Positions 1-7,300 of a DNA stretch of 17,078 bases are shown one piece after another. The notes beneath the pieces are model-generated. The model was not told where the DNA came from and did not search any database. It saw nothing but the letters and a program-made list of their open reading frames with translations. The translations under genes were made by a program, and so were the position numbers. The number at the start of each line of letters is the position of its first letter. The stretch's first letter is position 1. Origin of the DNA: Chloroflexota bacterium (GTDB lineage Bacteria; Chloroflexota; Anaerolineae; Anaerolineales; Villigracilaceae); assembly GCA_021796315.1 (NCBI GenBank), contig JAJYOH010000059.1, positions 1 through 17,078 of the forward strand. The letters are read 5' to 3'.

Positions 1-464
1 GTTCCGAGATCGGAGCCGAGGAATATTTCAGCATCCGCCCGTTCGGTGAAGATCATCCGGTTCGCATCAATCGTCAGGACCTGGCGCACATCATCGAAGA
101 GCGCACGGCAGAAATGTTTACGCTGATCATGCAGGAGATCAAACGCTCAGGCTATGACGGATTGCTTCCGGCTGGCATGGTGCTGACCGGCGGCACGAGC
201 GCATTGCCCGGCATCCGCCGCGTGGCAAGCGAAGTGCTCGATATGTCCGTCCGCACCGCGCAGCCTGAAAATTTAAAAGGCATGGTGGATCGTCTCAACT
301 CCCCCTCTTATTCCACCAGTGTCGGGCTTTTATACTGGGCGCTTGCCATGCACGAAAATGATTTATCAGTCAGCAGGCCATACAAAAAAGGCCGAAGATC
401 GAAAGGAGAAGCAAGTATGAATTTTGATCAAATCAAAGATTGGTTGAAGAGGTTGTTACCGTGA
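1..464 (+). CDS. ftsA: Cell division protein FtsA, C-terminal part (partial at window edge)
   Basis: FtsA is the actin-like ATPase that tethers FtsZ filaments to the inner face of the cell membrane at the division site. The open frame runs in from the left edge (codons begin at position 3) and ends at a TGA at 462-464, so only about the last 153 residues are present. The stretch reading LPAGMVLTGGTSALPGI is the C-terminal nucleotide-binding loop of the actin/FtsA fold, and SVGLLYWAL follows as in FtsA proteins. The last residues, FDQIKDWLKRLLP, form a short amphipathic helix after a basic linker, which matches the FtsA membrane-targeting sequence. The gene lies directly upstream of ftsZ in the same direction, the usual order. 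Identification is secure; the true start lies outside the window. Confidence 0.95.
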   Translation, partial: SEIGAEEYFSIRPFGEDHPVRINRQDLAHIIEERTAEMFTLIMQEIKRSGYDGLLPAGMVLTGGTSALPGIRRVASEVLDMSVRTAQPENLKGMVDRLNSPSYSTSVGLLYWALAMHENDLSVSRPYKKGRRSKGEASMNFDQIKDWLKRLLP

Positions 465-474
465 CGTTTGCTCT

Positions 475-516
475 CAGCGCCGTCCTCGGCGCTGGACCCG
501 CCGCCGGGGACGGCGG
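475..516 (+). other. Two GC-rich hairpins between ftsA and ftsZ
   Basis: CAGCGCCG (475-482) and CGGCGCTG (487-494) form a perfect 8-bp stem with a TCCT loop. CCGCCG (498-503) pairs with CGGCGG (511-516) across 7 bases. Neither is followed by a T run, so they do not look like intrinsic terminators. They could be mRNA processing or stability elements that separate ftsA and ftsZ expression. The pairing is seen directly; the role is unknown. Confidence 0.5.
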
Positions 517-566
517 CTCGAGCAGTGATGACATGAAATCAATTGATGAGGTTATACGAATCGTCC

Positions 567-575
567 TGTGGATAA
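567..575 (-). promoter_or_regulatory. DnaA-box-like 9-mer upstream of ftsZ
   Basis: TGTGGATAA is the exact reverse complement of TTATCCACA, the strongest E. coli DnaA box. It lies about 110 bases before the ftsZ start and about 40 bases before its putative -10. It is a single copy, so a chance match is possible. Confidence 0.35.
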
Positions 576-612
576 CTCGTGGCTCGTAGACCTCCTCAAA
601 TCAGAAACATGG

Positions 613-621
613 TGTTAAAAT
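613..621 (+). promoter_or_regulatory. Putative extended -10 promoter for ftsZ
   Basis: TGtTAAAAT matches an extended -10 element (TG at 613-614, TAAAAT at 616-621). No good -35 is visible, as is common for extended -10 promoters. It predicts a start near 628 and a leader of about 57 bases that contains the ftsZ ribosome-binding site (GGAGGA, 675-680). Confidence 0.45.
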
Positions 622-684
622 CTCGCACTATGTTCTCCTGATAAAAGAAGCATTATCGCGATAAGAATCGACTCGGAGGAACAA

Positions 685-1848
685 ATGGACAACAAACACA
701 CACAACAAGTAGAAGCATTCGCACGCATCAAAGTGATCGGCGTGGGCGGCGGCGGACAGAACGCCGTCAACCGCATGATCGACGAAGGTATCAGCGGCGT
801 TGAATTCATCTCTGCCAACACAGATGCACAAGCCCTCACTTTATCGAAGGCCCCCATGCGCGTCCGTCTTGGGGATAAACTCACACGCGGACTCGGTGCG
901 GGCGGTGATCCTGAAATCGGACGCAAGGCCGCGGAAGAATCTTCCGATGAACTTTATAACGTGCTCAAAGGCGCGGATATGGTTTTTGTCACCGCAGGCA
1001 TGGGCGGCGGAACCGGAACCGGCGCGGCGCCAGTCGTCTCGCAAGTCGCAAAGGAATGCGGCGCGTTGACCATCGGCGTTGTGACTCGCCCATTTACATT
1101 TGAAGGCGGACGACGTTCGCAGGCCGCTGAAGCGGGCGTGACAAAAATGAAGGAGCACGCGCACACGCTCATTTCGATCCCGAATGATCGACTGCTTCAA
1201 CTTGCTGATAAAAAATCAAGTTTGCAGGATGCATTCAGAATGGCCGATGATGTTTTGCGCCAGGGCATTCAAGGTATCTCCGAACTCATCACCGTGCCCG
1301 GACTCATCAACCTTGATTTCGCCGATGTGCGCGCCATCATGTCCGAAGGCGGCGCAGCCCTCATGGCCGTCGGCCGAGGCTCCGGCGATGAACGCGCCAA
1401 AAATGCCGCCGAGCAAGCCATCTCGAGCCAACTGCTCGACATCACCATCGACGGTGCGCGCGGCGTACTTTTCAACGTCACCGGCGGTTCGAACCTGACC
1501 CTCTTCGAGGTCAACCAGGCGGCGGCCATCATCCGCGAAACCGCGCATCCGGATGTCAACATGATCTTCGGTGCGGTCATCGATCCCGAGATGGGCGACG
1601 AAGTCCGCGTGACAGTCATCGCCACCGGATTCGAACGCTCCGGTGTGCCGCGACGCGCTCTCGAACGCCTCTCCACCCGGACCGAGAAACCGGCTCCCGT
1701 TTCGGCATCTTCACTCTTCCGCCCCAGCGAATCCGTCAACATCAGCGCTGACTTCTCGAAACCTGCATCCGAATCAAAATCCGCGCTGCCGCCCACCATC
1801 AATAGCGACGATCTCGACATCCCGACTTTCTTGAGAAATAGACGGTAA
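685..1848 (+). CDS. ftsZ: Cell division GTPase FtsZ
   Basis: FtsZ is the tubulin-like GTPase that polymerises into the cytokinetic Z-ring. The 387-residue product has the glycine-rich N-terminal nucleotide site ([15 protein letters not shown], about 17-31), the tubulin signature GGGTGTG (107-113) and the T7 synergy loop NLDFADV (209-215), which completes the GTPase site of the next subunit. A variable linker follows (about 330-370), then a conserved C-terminal tail [13 protein letters not shown] that binds FtsA and other partners. Length is normal for the family. The ATG at 685 is supported by GGAGGA at 675-680, four bases upstream. It follows ftsA after 220 bases that may hold its own promoter, and it ends just before a strong intrinsic terminator. 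Confidence 0.98.
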   Translation: MDNKHTQQVEAFARIKVIGVGGGGQNAVNRMIDEGISGVEFISANTDAQALTLSKAPMRVRLGDKLTRGLGAGGDPEIGRKAAEESSDELYNVLKGADMVFVTAGMGGGTGTGAAPVVSQVAKECGALTIGVVTRPFTFEGGRRSQAAEAGVTKMKEHAHTLISIPNDRLLQLADKKSSLQDAFRMADDVLRQGIQGISELITVPGLINLDFADVRAIMSEGGAALMAVGRGSGDERAKNAAEQAISSQLLDITIDGARGVLFNVTGGSNLTLFEVNQAAAIIRETAHPDVNMIFGAVIDPEMGDEVRVTVIATGFERSGVPRRALERLSTRTEKPAPVSASSLFRPSESVNISADFSKPASESKSALPPTINSDDLDIPTFLRNRR

Positions 1849-1856
1849 CAAAATTC

Positions 1857-1905
1857 AAATAGACCCTAAAGGTCTCAGAGACCTTTAGGGTCTATTTTAT
1901 TTTCA
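1857..1905 (+). terminator. Intrinsic terminator after ftsZ
   Basis: A perfect 20-bp inverted repeat (arms 1857-1876 and 1878-1897, centre A1877) is followed by TATTTTC. It begins nine bases after the ftsZ stop. The arms carry A and T runs on both flanks, so it could work in both directions. Confidence 0.9.
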
Positions 1906-1914
1906 TGCTAAAAT
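1906..1914 (+). promoter_or_regulatory. Extended -10 promoter for the 1922 gene
   Basis: TGcTAAAAT is an extended -10 element whose last base is seven bases from the ATG at 1922. Transcription would therefore start at or next to the start codon, giving a leaderless mRNA. No Shine-Dalgarno sequence is visible. Confidence 0.5.
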
Positions 1915-1921
1915 ACAAGCA

Positions 1922-2362
1922 ATGAAATCTCCCCTGCCCCTCCCACGCCCTGAAGATCATCTGTCCTACCAATTGCATCGTAAACAAGTCTGGCAGCAGA
2001 TTTTGTTTCCCATCATTCTCACAGTTTTGATTTTCATCGCAGTTATTGTTTTAACCAGCATCGCCACCTTCCGCGATAACGGCGAGGTCGGTCGCTGGGC
2101 GGCCATGTCCGAAATATGGCTGGTGATTCCACTCATCGTGGCAGGATTGATCTTCCTGGTTCTATTGATCGCCGTCATTTATCTCCTCATGCGTTTGACA
2201 AATCTCATCCCGCCGTATTCTTATCAAGTGCAGGTGATTTTCCATCGCATCGAAAGCGGAGCAAAGGCCATTGAAAAGATTGCCCACAAACCCGTGATCC
2301 TATTCCAGGACCTTGGCGAAGTCATCAAAACCGCCATCAAAAAAGCACAGGAAAGGATGTAA
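1922..2362 (+). CDS. Two-helix membrane protein of unknown function
   Basis: I do not recognise this family. The 146-residue protein has two clear membrane-spanning segments, at about 27-48 (ILFPIILTVLIFIAVIVLTSI) and about 66-90 (LVIPLIVAGLIFLVLLIAVIYLL). A polar loop (TFRDNGEVGRWAAMSE) separates them and a C-terminal amphipathic helical tail (IFHRIESGAKAIEKIAHK ... VIKTAIKKAQERM) probably lies on the cytoplasmic side. It follows ftsZ after the terminator and is six bases from the next gene, so the two are likely co-transcribed. There is no ribosome-binding site before the ATG, but an extended -10 sits seven bases upstream. A role at the envelope can be inferred from the topology, nothing more specific. 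Confidence 0.8.
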   Translation: MKSPLPLPRPEDHLSYQLHRKQVWQQILFPIILTVLIFIAVIVLTSIATFRDNGEVGRWAAMSEIWLVIPLIVAGLIFLVLLIAVIYLLMRLTNLIPPYSYQVQVIFHRIESGAKAIEKIAHKPVILFQDLGEVIKTAIKKAQERM

Positions 2363-2368
2363 GTCGAT

Positions 2369-2572
2369 ATGCAAAATAGCAGCAGAACTTTAATTCTCGG
2401 CGCACTGATCGGCGCCTTCACCGGTCTGATCGCGGCGGTACTCCTCAATCGCCGCGCATCCAAAAATGAAAAATCAACCGCTCTCACCACCGGCGATGGA
2501 CTCAAGATCGGCGTGTTGGTGTTTGGTTTATTACGCGCCATCGCTTCACTTAGCGATGACGATAAGAAATAA
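2369..2572 (+). CDS. Small membrane protein (YtxH-like topology)
   Basis: A 67-residue protein with one N-terminal glycine/alanine-rich membrane segment (about 7-26, LILGALIGAFTGLIAAVLL) followed by an NRRASKNEK basic stretch. A second hydrophobic segment (about 46-60, IGVLVFGLLRAIASL) and an acidic-basic tail SDDDKK follow. The glycine-rich helix followed by Arg/Lys resembles the layout of YtxH-type small proteins, but similarity is too weak to assign that family. It starts six bases after the previous stop codon, with GGAAAGGA (2350-2357) as a possible distant ribosome-binding site inside the preceding gene, which supports a two-gene operon. Function unknown. Confidence 0.7.
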   Translation: MQNSSRTLILGALIGAFTGLIAAVLLNRRASKNEKSTALTTGDGLKIGVLVFGLLRAIASLSDDDKK

Positions 2573-2711
2573 AAAAGGTCCAGGCCGGCCTGTTACGGCA
2601 TAGTCTTCTGATATATGAGGTCGTGCCGCCAGCGCAAAAAAGTTGTGCCTTCAGCATAATCTCCAATTGGCATTCCAGAACAAATCAATTTCCCGAACAG
2701 CAAAACAATCC

Positions 2712-3803
2712 ATGACCAAAGTATATCGGCCGCTTTTGTTTCTGTTTGCCATTGCATTAGGGCTGGCGGCTCTTTCTGTAATAGCATCTGCACTCCCAAG
2801 TTTTCAACCGTTGGACTTTGAGCATTACTGGACGGCCTCGCGTTTACTTTGGAGTCATATAAGCCCATACAATACGGTCGAGTTCTTCGCTCCGCCGTGG
2901 ATGGCGCTTGTAATGTTGCCATTCATCCTGATGCCAAATCAAGTGGCAGCATTATTTTGGCTAATTGTCAGTTTGGCATCAATAGGCGGATCCATCGCCC
3001 TGTCGTTTCATTGGACAAATTCATTGCGTCCCAGTCCCTGGAAGATGGTTTTCATTGCTTGTGTATTCATCATGCCGGGATCGTTATTTAGCTATGTTAC
3101 AGGACAAGCTTCGCCCCTCATTGGTTTGGCAGTACTACTACTCTGCTGGTATATCTCAACTAAACCCAGGCAAAACACAGCGACAGTAATACTAATAGTG
3201 GTCAGCTTCCTAATCACAACCCTAAAACCTCATCTTGCTATCCTGCCAGATTTGCTCTGTATATTGGAAATCATCCGTCGCAGGGACTGGAATCTTGTAA
3301 CGGGGTTGGTAATAGGGATTATTGGCGTAATGCTGTTTGCCTTTGCTACAGATGCAAAATGGATAAGCGAGTTGCTGTCAGCCTGGTTAGCCGGTGATTT
3401 CCGAGGAGGCAAGCCCGGGCTCGTTGCATCAGGTTATATCGGCTTGCAAGAATTGGGTATCCCGATTTGGCTGTTTGCGCCATTGGCTATTTATGTGTTG
3501 TATCAGTGGTACAAGCAAGGTCTGAGCATTTCAGTCATTACTCTGGCTCTCTCTGTAAATTTTCTCATAATCCCTTACAGCCGAAGTTACGACTATGTTA
3601 TGCTAATCTTGCCAGGCTGGTTTCTGGTAAAAGATATTAACTATCGCAACTGGTTTGCGATAAGCACCGCCATAGTATCTTTATTCATCATCCCCTTCAC
3701 GATATTAACAATATTGACCCCTGCAATGGTCACCATAGGATTACTTTGGCAATCAAAGGATGCCAATCATGGTTTGCGGTCAGTCAAACAGACGATTATC
3801 TGA
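2712..3803 (+). CDS. GT87-like integral membrane glycosyltransferase
   Basis: The 363-residue product is a multi-pass membrane protein with about nine to ten hydrophobic segments. It shows hallmarks of the GT87/DUF2029 family of polyprenyl-phosphate-sugar-dependent transferases. These are an early DFEHYWTASRLL motif with the expected catalytic Asp after the first helix, then SPYNTVEFFAPPW, GQASPLIGLAVLLL, TTLKPHLAIL and a late SRSYDYVMLILPGW. Members transfer mannose or other sugars to envelope glycans on the outer face of the membrane; the acceptor here is unknown. The ATG at 2712 is preferred because it starts just before the first helix. A TTG 23 codons upstream (2643) would add a polar extension. 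Neither has a clear ribosome-binding site. The gene is more AT-rich than ftsZ and stands alone. Confidence 0.75.
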   Translation: MTKVYRPLLFLFAIALGLAALSVIASALPSFQPLDFEHYWTASRLLWSHISPYNTVEFFAPPWMALVMLPFILMPNQVAALFWLIVSLASIGGSIALSFHWTNSLRPSPWKMVFIACVFIMPGSLFSYVTGQASPLIGLAVLLLCWYISTKPRQNTATVILIVVSFLITTLKPHLAILPDLLCILEIIRRRDWNLVTGLVIGIIGVMLFAFATDAKWISELLSAWLAGDFRGGKPGLVASGYIGLQELGIPIWLFAPLAIYVLYQWYKQGLSISVITLALSVNFLIIPYSRSYDYVMLILPGWFLVKDINYRNWFAISTAIVSLFIIPFTILTILTPAMVTIGLLWQSKDANHGLRSVKQTII

Positions 3804-3808
3804 ACATG

Positions 3809-3840
3809 AAAGGACAGCCCGTGGCCTGTCCTTTTTATTT
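3809..3840 (+). terminator. Intrinsic terminator after the GT87-like gene
   Basis: AAAGGACAG (3809-3817) pairs with CTGTCCTTT (3826-3834) over an 8-base loop and runs into TTTTTATTTT. It starts five bases after the stop codon. Confidence 0.9.
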
Positions 3841-3864
3841 TCTCTGATCGAATTCGGACAGTTA

Positions 3865-3873
3865 TGGTATAAT
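3865..3873 (+). promoter_or_regulatory. Extended -10 promoter for the Asp-box protein
   Basis: TGgTATAAT is a consensus extended -10 (TATAAT at 3868-3873). It predicts a start near 3880 and a 36-base leader that includes AAGGAGG at 3904-3910. No convincing -35 is seen. Confidence 0.6.
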
Positions 3874-3915
3874 ATTTAGAACATATATTCTGTTTATTTG
3901 TACAAGGAGGCTGTG

Positions 3916-5070
3916 ATGAGTGCAAAGGTCAACATTCTGGTTGGCACAAAAAAGGGCGGCTTTATTTTCTCCAGTGATGCCAAAAGAAAAAATTGGCAAG
4001 TCAGCGATATTCTTTTCAAAAGTTGGAATGTAATGCACATGCAAGTGGATCCGCGCGATCAGCGTCTCCACGCGGCAGTGGACCATTTTGTCTACGGCCC
4101 CACCACCCATTACTCCGACGACTTTGGAAAAACGTGGACTCAGGCAAAGCAGGTTCCTATCATCCCGCGTCCGTCGAAATCCGGCAGACCATCCAGCACG
4201 GTGGATGAAGCCTTCCGCTCCGAGGGAGGCGAAAGCATAAAAGACAAGCCCGAAAAAATGATCAAGGTTTGGAATATCAAACCGGGACGCGCCAGTGAGC
4301 CGAACGTATTATATGCAGGCGCACAACCTGCTTCCTTGTTTGTTTCCAAAGACCGCGGCGAGACGTGGACGTTGAACGAAGCGCTCTACGATCACCCGCA
4401 TCGCGGCAACTGGAACCCCGGCGCGGGTGGTTTGTGCCTGCATACCATTTTGCTGGACCCGACGAATCCTAATCGTATGTACATTGCTGTATCGGCGGCA
4501 GGCTGTTATCGCACCGATGATGGCGGACAAACATGGGCTCCGTTCAATAAAAATGTCCGTGCCGACTTTATGCCAAATAAATTCCCTGAATATGGTCAGT
4601 GCGTACATAAAATGGCCATGCACCCATCCAATCCAAATTTGCTTTATCAGCAGAATCATTGCGGCGTGTATCGCAGTGACAACGCGGGCGAAGATTGGAT
4701 CGACATCGGCGATGGAAAATTACCGGCGCGTTTCGGCTTTCCGATTGCGATCCACCCCACGGACCCAAAAACAATTTATATTGCGCTCGAGGAAAGCGAC
4801 GAGTATCGCCTGAGCGTGGACGGGAAATTTTCCGTGTGGCAAAGCCGTGACGCAGGCGAATCCTGGCAAAGGATGACGAAAGGTCTGCCGGATAAAGCTC
4901 ATCTGGTTGTTTTGCGCGAGGCGATGGCAACCGATACTTTTGAAGATGCAGGCATCTACGTTGGAAGTGACACAGGCCAATTATTTTATTCCCGCGATAA
5001 TGGCGACAACTGGGAATTGATGGCCGATTACCTGCCGCCAATCCAATCCGTGGAGGCGGCAGTAGTATAA
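3916..5070 (+). CDS. Asp-box (BNR) repeat beta-propeller protein, sialidase/VPS10-like fold
   Basis: The 384-residue protein carries six Asp-box motifs (S-x-D-x-G-x-x-W): SDDFGKTW (67-74), SKDRGETW (144-151), TDDGGQTW (200-207), SDNAGEDW (254-261), SRDAGESW (310-317) and SRDNGDNW (359-366). This fits a six- or seven-bladed propeller of the sialidase/VPS10/BNR superfamily. Such proteins are found as glycosidases, photosystem assembly factors or binding scaffolds. The Arg triad and Asp/Tyr of a true sialidase cannot be confirmed here. There is no signal peptide, so it is probably cytoplasmic. The start at ATG 3916 is set by AAGGAGG at 3904-3910, five bases upstream; a TTG at 3898 would place that site inside the gene. 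It has its own promoter and converges on ettA. Confidence 0.8.
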   Translation: MSAKVNILVGTKKGGFIFSSDAKRKNWQVSDILFKSWNVMHMQVDPRDQRLHAAVDHFVYGPTTHYSDDFGKTWTQAKQVPIIPRPSKSGRPSSTVDEAFRSEGGESIKDKPEKMIKVWNIKPGRASEPNVLYAGAQPASLFVSKDRGETWTLNEALYDHPHRGNWNPGAGGLCLHTILLDPTNPNRMYIAVSAAGCYRTDDGGQTWAPFNKNVRADFMPNKFPEYGQCVHKMAMHPSNPNLLYQQNHCGVYRSDNAGEDWIDIGDGKLPARFGFPIAIHPTDPKTIYIALEESDEYRLSVDGKFSVWQSRDAGESWQRMTKGLPDKAHLVVLREAMATDTFEDAGIYVGSDTGQLFYSRDNGDNWELMADYLPPIQSVEAAVV

Positions 5071-5093
5071 AAAATCCGCAGATTACGCAGATG

Positions 5094-5123
5094 AAAGGAC
5101 GGAGGCCATGGCCTCCGTCCTTT
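5094..5123. terminator. 30-bp perfect palindrome between convergent genes
   Basis: The sequence 5094-5123 reads the same on both strands, starting AAAGGACGGAGGCC and centred on CCATGG. It lies between the stop of the Asp-box gene (5070) and that of ettA (5147). Only three Ts end each arm, so it is a plausible bidirectional terminator of uncertain strength, or could be a repeat element. Confidence 0.65.
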
Positions 5124-5150
5124 GTAGGTCGGACTGCCAGTCCGACTTAC
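5124..5150. repeat. 12-bp inverted repeat overlapping the ettA stop codon
   Basis: GTAGGTCGGACT (5124-5135) pairs with AGTCCGACTTAC (5139-5150) through one G-T pair over a GCC loop. It includes the ettA stop codon at 5147-5149. It looks like a short dispersed repeat that has supplied the gene end, though only one copy is visible here. Confidence 0.5.
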
Positions 5151-6838
5151 CGCTTCAATGTTCTGTACTTCACCCGATGCGGGGTGAGGTCTTTGCCGAA
5201 CCTTTCCTGCATCATCGTTTCGTAATCGGACCAGTTGCCGATGTACATCTTGGCAATGGACTCACCCTCGAAGACGATGAGATGTGTGCAGATGCGATCT
5301 AAAAACCATCTGTCGTGACTCACCACAACTGCCGTGCCTGCGAATTCTTCGAGGGCTTCTTCCAAGGCACGCAGTGTGTTTACATCCAGATCATTGGTCG
5401 GTTCATCGAGCAGTAAAACATTCGCACCTTCTGTCAGGGTCTTTGCCAGATGCACGCGATTGCGTTCACCGCCCGACAGCACGCCGACTTTCTTCTGCTG
5501 GTCGGAACCCGCAAAGTTGAACGAGGAACAATATCCGCGCGCATTGATCTTGCGTTTGCCGAGTTCGAGAGTCTCTGCGCCTTGTGATATTTCTTCGTAG
5601 ACGGTTTTCTCAGGGTCGAGTGTACGGGACTGATCAACGTATGCCAGCTTTACGGTCTCGCCGATCTTGATCGTACCGCTGTCAGGTTTTTCTTTGCCGG
5701 TGATCATCTTCAACAACGTGGTCTTGCCTGCGCCGTTCGGACCTACTATCCCGATGATCGAGCCTGGGGGAACAGTAGCCGAAAACCCGTCGAGAATGAG
5801 GCGGTCGTCTCCTGCTCCATCGGGGCTTGCAAAAGATTTCGTCACCTTGTCGAATTCAAAGACAATATCACCCAGCCGCGGTCCGGGTGGAATATAAATT
5901 TCCAGATCTTCGCGGCGCTTCTCGGCTTCCTGATTCAACAGTTGTTCATAAGAAGTGACGCGCGCCTTGCCCTTTGCCTGACGTGCCTTGGGCGACATGC
6001 GGATCCACTCGAGTTCACGCGCCAGAGTCTTTTGCCGCTGGGTCTCGGCTCGCTCCTCCTGCTCGAGGCGGGTTTCCTTTTGTTCGAGCCACGAGGAGTA
6101 ATTGCCCTTCCACGGAATTCCATAACCGCGGTCGAGTTCGAGTATCCAACCCGCAACATTGTCGAGGAAGTAACGGTCGTGCGTGACGGCAATGACCGTG
6201 CCTTTGTATTCGCGCAGGTGATGTTCGAGCCACGCCACCGACTCAGCGTCGAGGTGGTTGGTGGGTTCGTCGAGCAGGAGAATATCGGGTTCGGTCAGCA
6301 GCAATCGGGTCAGCGCCACGCGGCGTCTTTCTCCGCCCGATAAAACTTTGACGGGCGTATCCGACGGCGGGCAGCGCAACGCATCCATCGCAACTTCCAA
6401 ATGCGAATCAAGATTCCAGGCATCGTGCTTATCAAGTTCTTCCTGCAACTTTGCCTGCTCGGCGACGAGGGCATCGAAGTCCGCATCGGGCTCGGCGAAC
6501 TTGGCATTGACTTCATCGAAGCGCGCCAGCATCTCGACGATGGGACGCACCGCTTCTTTCACGACCTCGATAACGGTTTTCGTTTCATCGAGCTTTGGCT
6601 CCTGCTCGAGCAGGCCGACGCTATAGCCCTTGCTCATGGAGATCTCGCCGACATAATCCTTATCGACGCCTGCCATGATGCGCAGCAGCGTGGACTTGCC
6701 TGCGCCGTTGAGACCCAGCACGCCAATCTTGGCGCCGTAGTAGAAGCCGAGCGAAATATCGCGCAGAATTTGTTTGTTCGGTGGGACGATGCGTCCCACT
6801 TTGTTCATGGAGTAGATGACGAGGGATTCGTTGGTCAT
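5147..6838 (-). CDS. ettA: Energy-dependent translational throttle protein EttA (ABC-F ATPase)
   Basis: EttA binds the ribosomal E site and couples the first steps of elongation to the ATP/ADP ratio. The 563-residue protein has two ABC cassettes and no membrane part. The first has Walker A GLNGAGKST (42-50), signature LSGGE (166-170) and DEPTNHLD (190-197). The second has GPNGAGKTT (366-374), LSGGE (454-458) and DEPTNDLD (478-485). The helical insertion at about 93-143 is the EttA-type arm that touches L1. The charged linker at about 241-320 with EWIRMSPKARQAKGKAR is the P-site tRNA interaction motif region. Length matches EttA (about 555). There is no Shine-Dalgarno upstream; a TAAAAT lies nine bases before the ATG, which suggests a nearly leaderless transcript. 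Last codons overlap an inverted repeat. Confidence 0.96.
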   Translation of the reverse strand: MTNESLVIYSMNKVGRIVPPNKQILRDISLGFYYGAKIGVLGLNGAGKSTLLRIMAGVDKDYVGEISMSKGYSVGLLEQEPKLDETKTVIEVVKEAVRPIVEMLARFDEVNAKFAEPDADFDALVAEQAKLQEELDKHDAWNLDSHLEVAMDALRCPPSDTPVKVLSGGERRRVALTRLLLTEPDILLLDEPTNHLDAESVAWLEHHLREYKGTVIAVTHDRYFLDNVAGWILELDRGYGIPWKGNYSSWLEQKETRLEQEERAETQRQKTLARELEWIRMSPKARQAKGKARVTSYEQLLNQEAEKRREDLEIYIPPGPRLGDIVFEFDKVTKSFASPDGAGDDRLILDGFSATVPPGSIIGIVGPNGAGKTTLLKMITGKEKPDSGTIKIGETVKLAYVDQSRTLDPEKTVYEEISQGAETLELGKRKINARGYCSSFNFAGSDQQKKVGVLSGGERNRVHLAKTLTEGANVLLLDEPTNDLDVNTLRALEEALEEFAGTAVVVSHDRWFLDRICTHLIVFEGESIAKMYIGNWSDYETMMQERFGKDLTPHRVKYRTLKR

Positions 6839-6847
6839 AGTGGGGTG

Positions 6848-6856
6848 ATTTTACTC
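6848..6856 (-). promoter_or_regulatory. Putative -10 element of ettA
   Basis: On the minus strand AGTAAAATC contains TAAAAT nine bases before the ettA ATG. A transcript starting seven bases downstream would have only two or three leader bases. No -35 match was identified. Confidence 0.35.
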
Positions 6857-6986
6857 TATGATTCTTTTTTAACCACGAGGGACGCAAAGTACACAAAGGT
6901 TTAAGGGGAAGGTGAAAACCCGCTTCGTTCTTAACTGGAAGTTGATCGTTGTTTCGAGGGGATTTGTCTACACTTCGAGAGGGTAT

Positions 6987-7139
6987 AATGCCAGACATCA
7001 TCAATAGCGCGGCAAGCCGCAAGTTGGAAAGCGCGGGGAAAACCATCCACAAATAAGACCACGAATACAACGAATGGGCGCCGCCGCTATTCGTGAATTC
7101 GTGCAGAATTCGTGGACGGTTGACCAATGCCAGACATCA
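6987..7139 (+). repeat. 14-base direct repeat AATGCCAGACATCA flanking an inserted or duplicated segment
   Basis: AATGCCAGACATCA occurs at 6987-7000 and at 7126-7139. Deleting 7001-7139 would join TATAATGCCAGACATCA directly to ATAATTCAGGAGG and the dinD-like ATG, a normal promoter-leader spacing. The intervening DNA is therefore likely an insertion with target duplication or a repeat-mediated duplication. Confidence 0.55.
7059..7115. repeat. attcgtg-type inverted repeat
   Basis: CCACGAAT (7059-7066) matches ATTCGTGG (7108-7115), and inside it CGAAT (7071-7075) matches ATTCG (7089-7093). A further AATTCGTG repeat lies in the right half. It looks like a small dispersed, non-coding repeat. Confidence 0.55.
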
Positions 7140-7157
7140 ATAATTCAGGAGGCTGTG

Positions 7158-7277
7158 ATGAAACAGGAATTGATTGCTGAGTTGTTCCAACGATTTGAAG
7201 AGGCGTGCTACCTGTATAACGAAACCGAGTGCTGGAGCGCGCGCGATTTACAGGCGAATAACGGCTCTCTTGAATGA
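7158..7277 (+). pseudogene. dinD: dinD N-terminal remnant (DNA damage-inducible protein D)
   Basis: The reading frame encodes 39 residues. The first 33 or so (MKQELIAELFQRFEEACY, then LYNETECWSARDLQ) match the conserved start of DinD, a Bro-N/KilA-N-type protein normally around 270-290 residues whose E. coli member modulates RecA. The family pattern FE.AC....G.ECWSARDLQ is clear. After DLQ the similarity stops and a TGA follows seven codons later, so the gene is broken and the rest is absent downstream, where a repeat and brnT follow. A strong ribosome-binding site (AGGAGG, 7147-7152) and start remain. I call it a relic, not a functional small protein. Confidence 0.75.
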
Positions 7278-7300
7278 TTTGTTCTTTTGCAAATGACCTA

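Larger units (their letters stand above)
6839..7157. other. Intergenic repeat-rich region between ettA and the dinD remnant
   Basis: No gene is supported here. The stretch holds an accacgagggacgcaaagtac-type segment (about 6871-6890), a TATAAT (6984-6989) that probably served the downstream dinD, and a 14-base direct repeat (6987-7000 and 7126-7139) bracketing an attcgtg-type inverted repeat. Confidence 0.6.

Noticed and set aside
461..589. 42-residue ORF starting with a GTG that overlaps the ftsA stop
   Set aside because: The peptide is low-complexity, no ribosome-binding site is convincing and it runs through GC-rich hairpins; nothing supports translation.
1216..1820. Long ORFs opposite ftsZ
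   Set aside because: They are frame shadows of a GC-rich conserved gene and show no family features.
2581..2592. 12-bp palindrome CAGGCCGGCCTG after the 2369 gene
   Set aside because: It is too short for a stable hairpin terminator and has no T run; probably chance.
3898..3915. TTG start for the Asp-box protein
   Set aside because: It would place the strong AAGGAGG ribosome-binding site inside the coding region; ATG 3916 fits it.
6310..6904. ORFs on the plus strand opposite ettA
   Set aside because: They are shadows of the ettA coding strand.
3905..7161. Identical 15-base string AGGAGGCTGTGATGA at 3905-3919 and 7147-7161
   Set aside because: It is a Shine-Dalgarno plus start codon; the match is likely convergent ribosome-binding-site usage, not a duplication.
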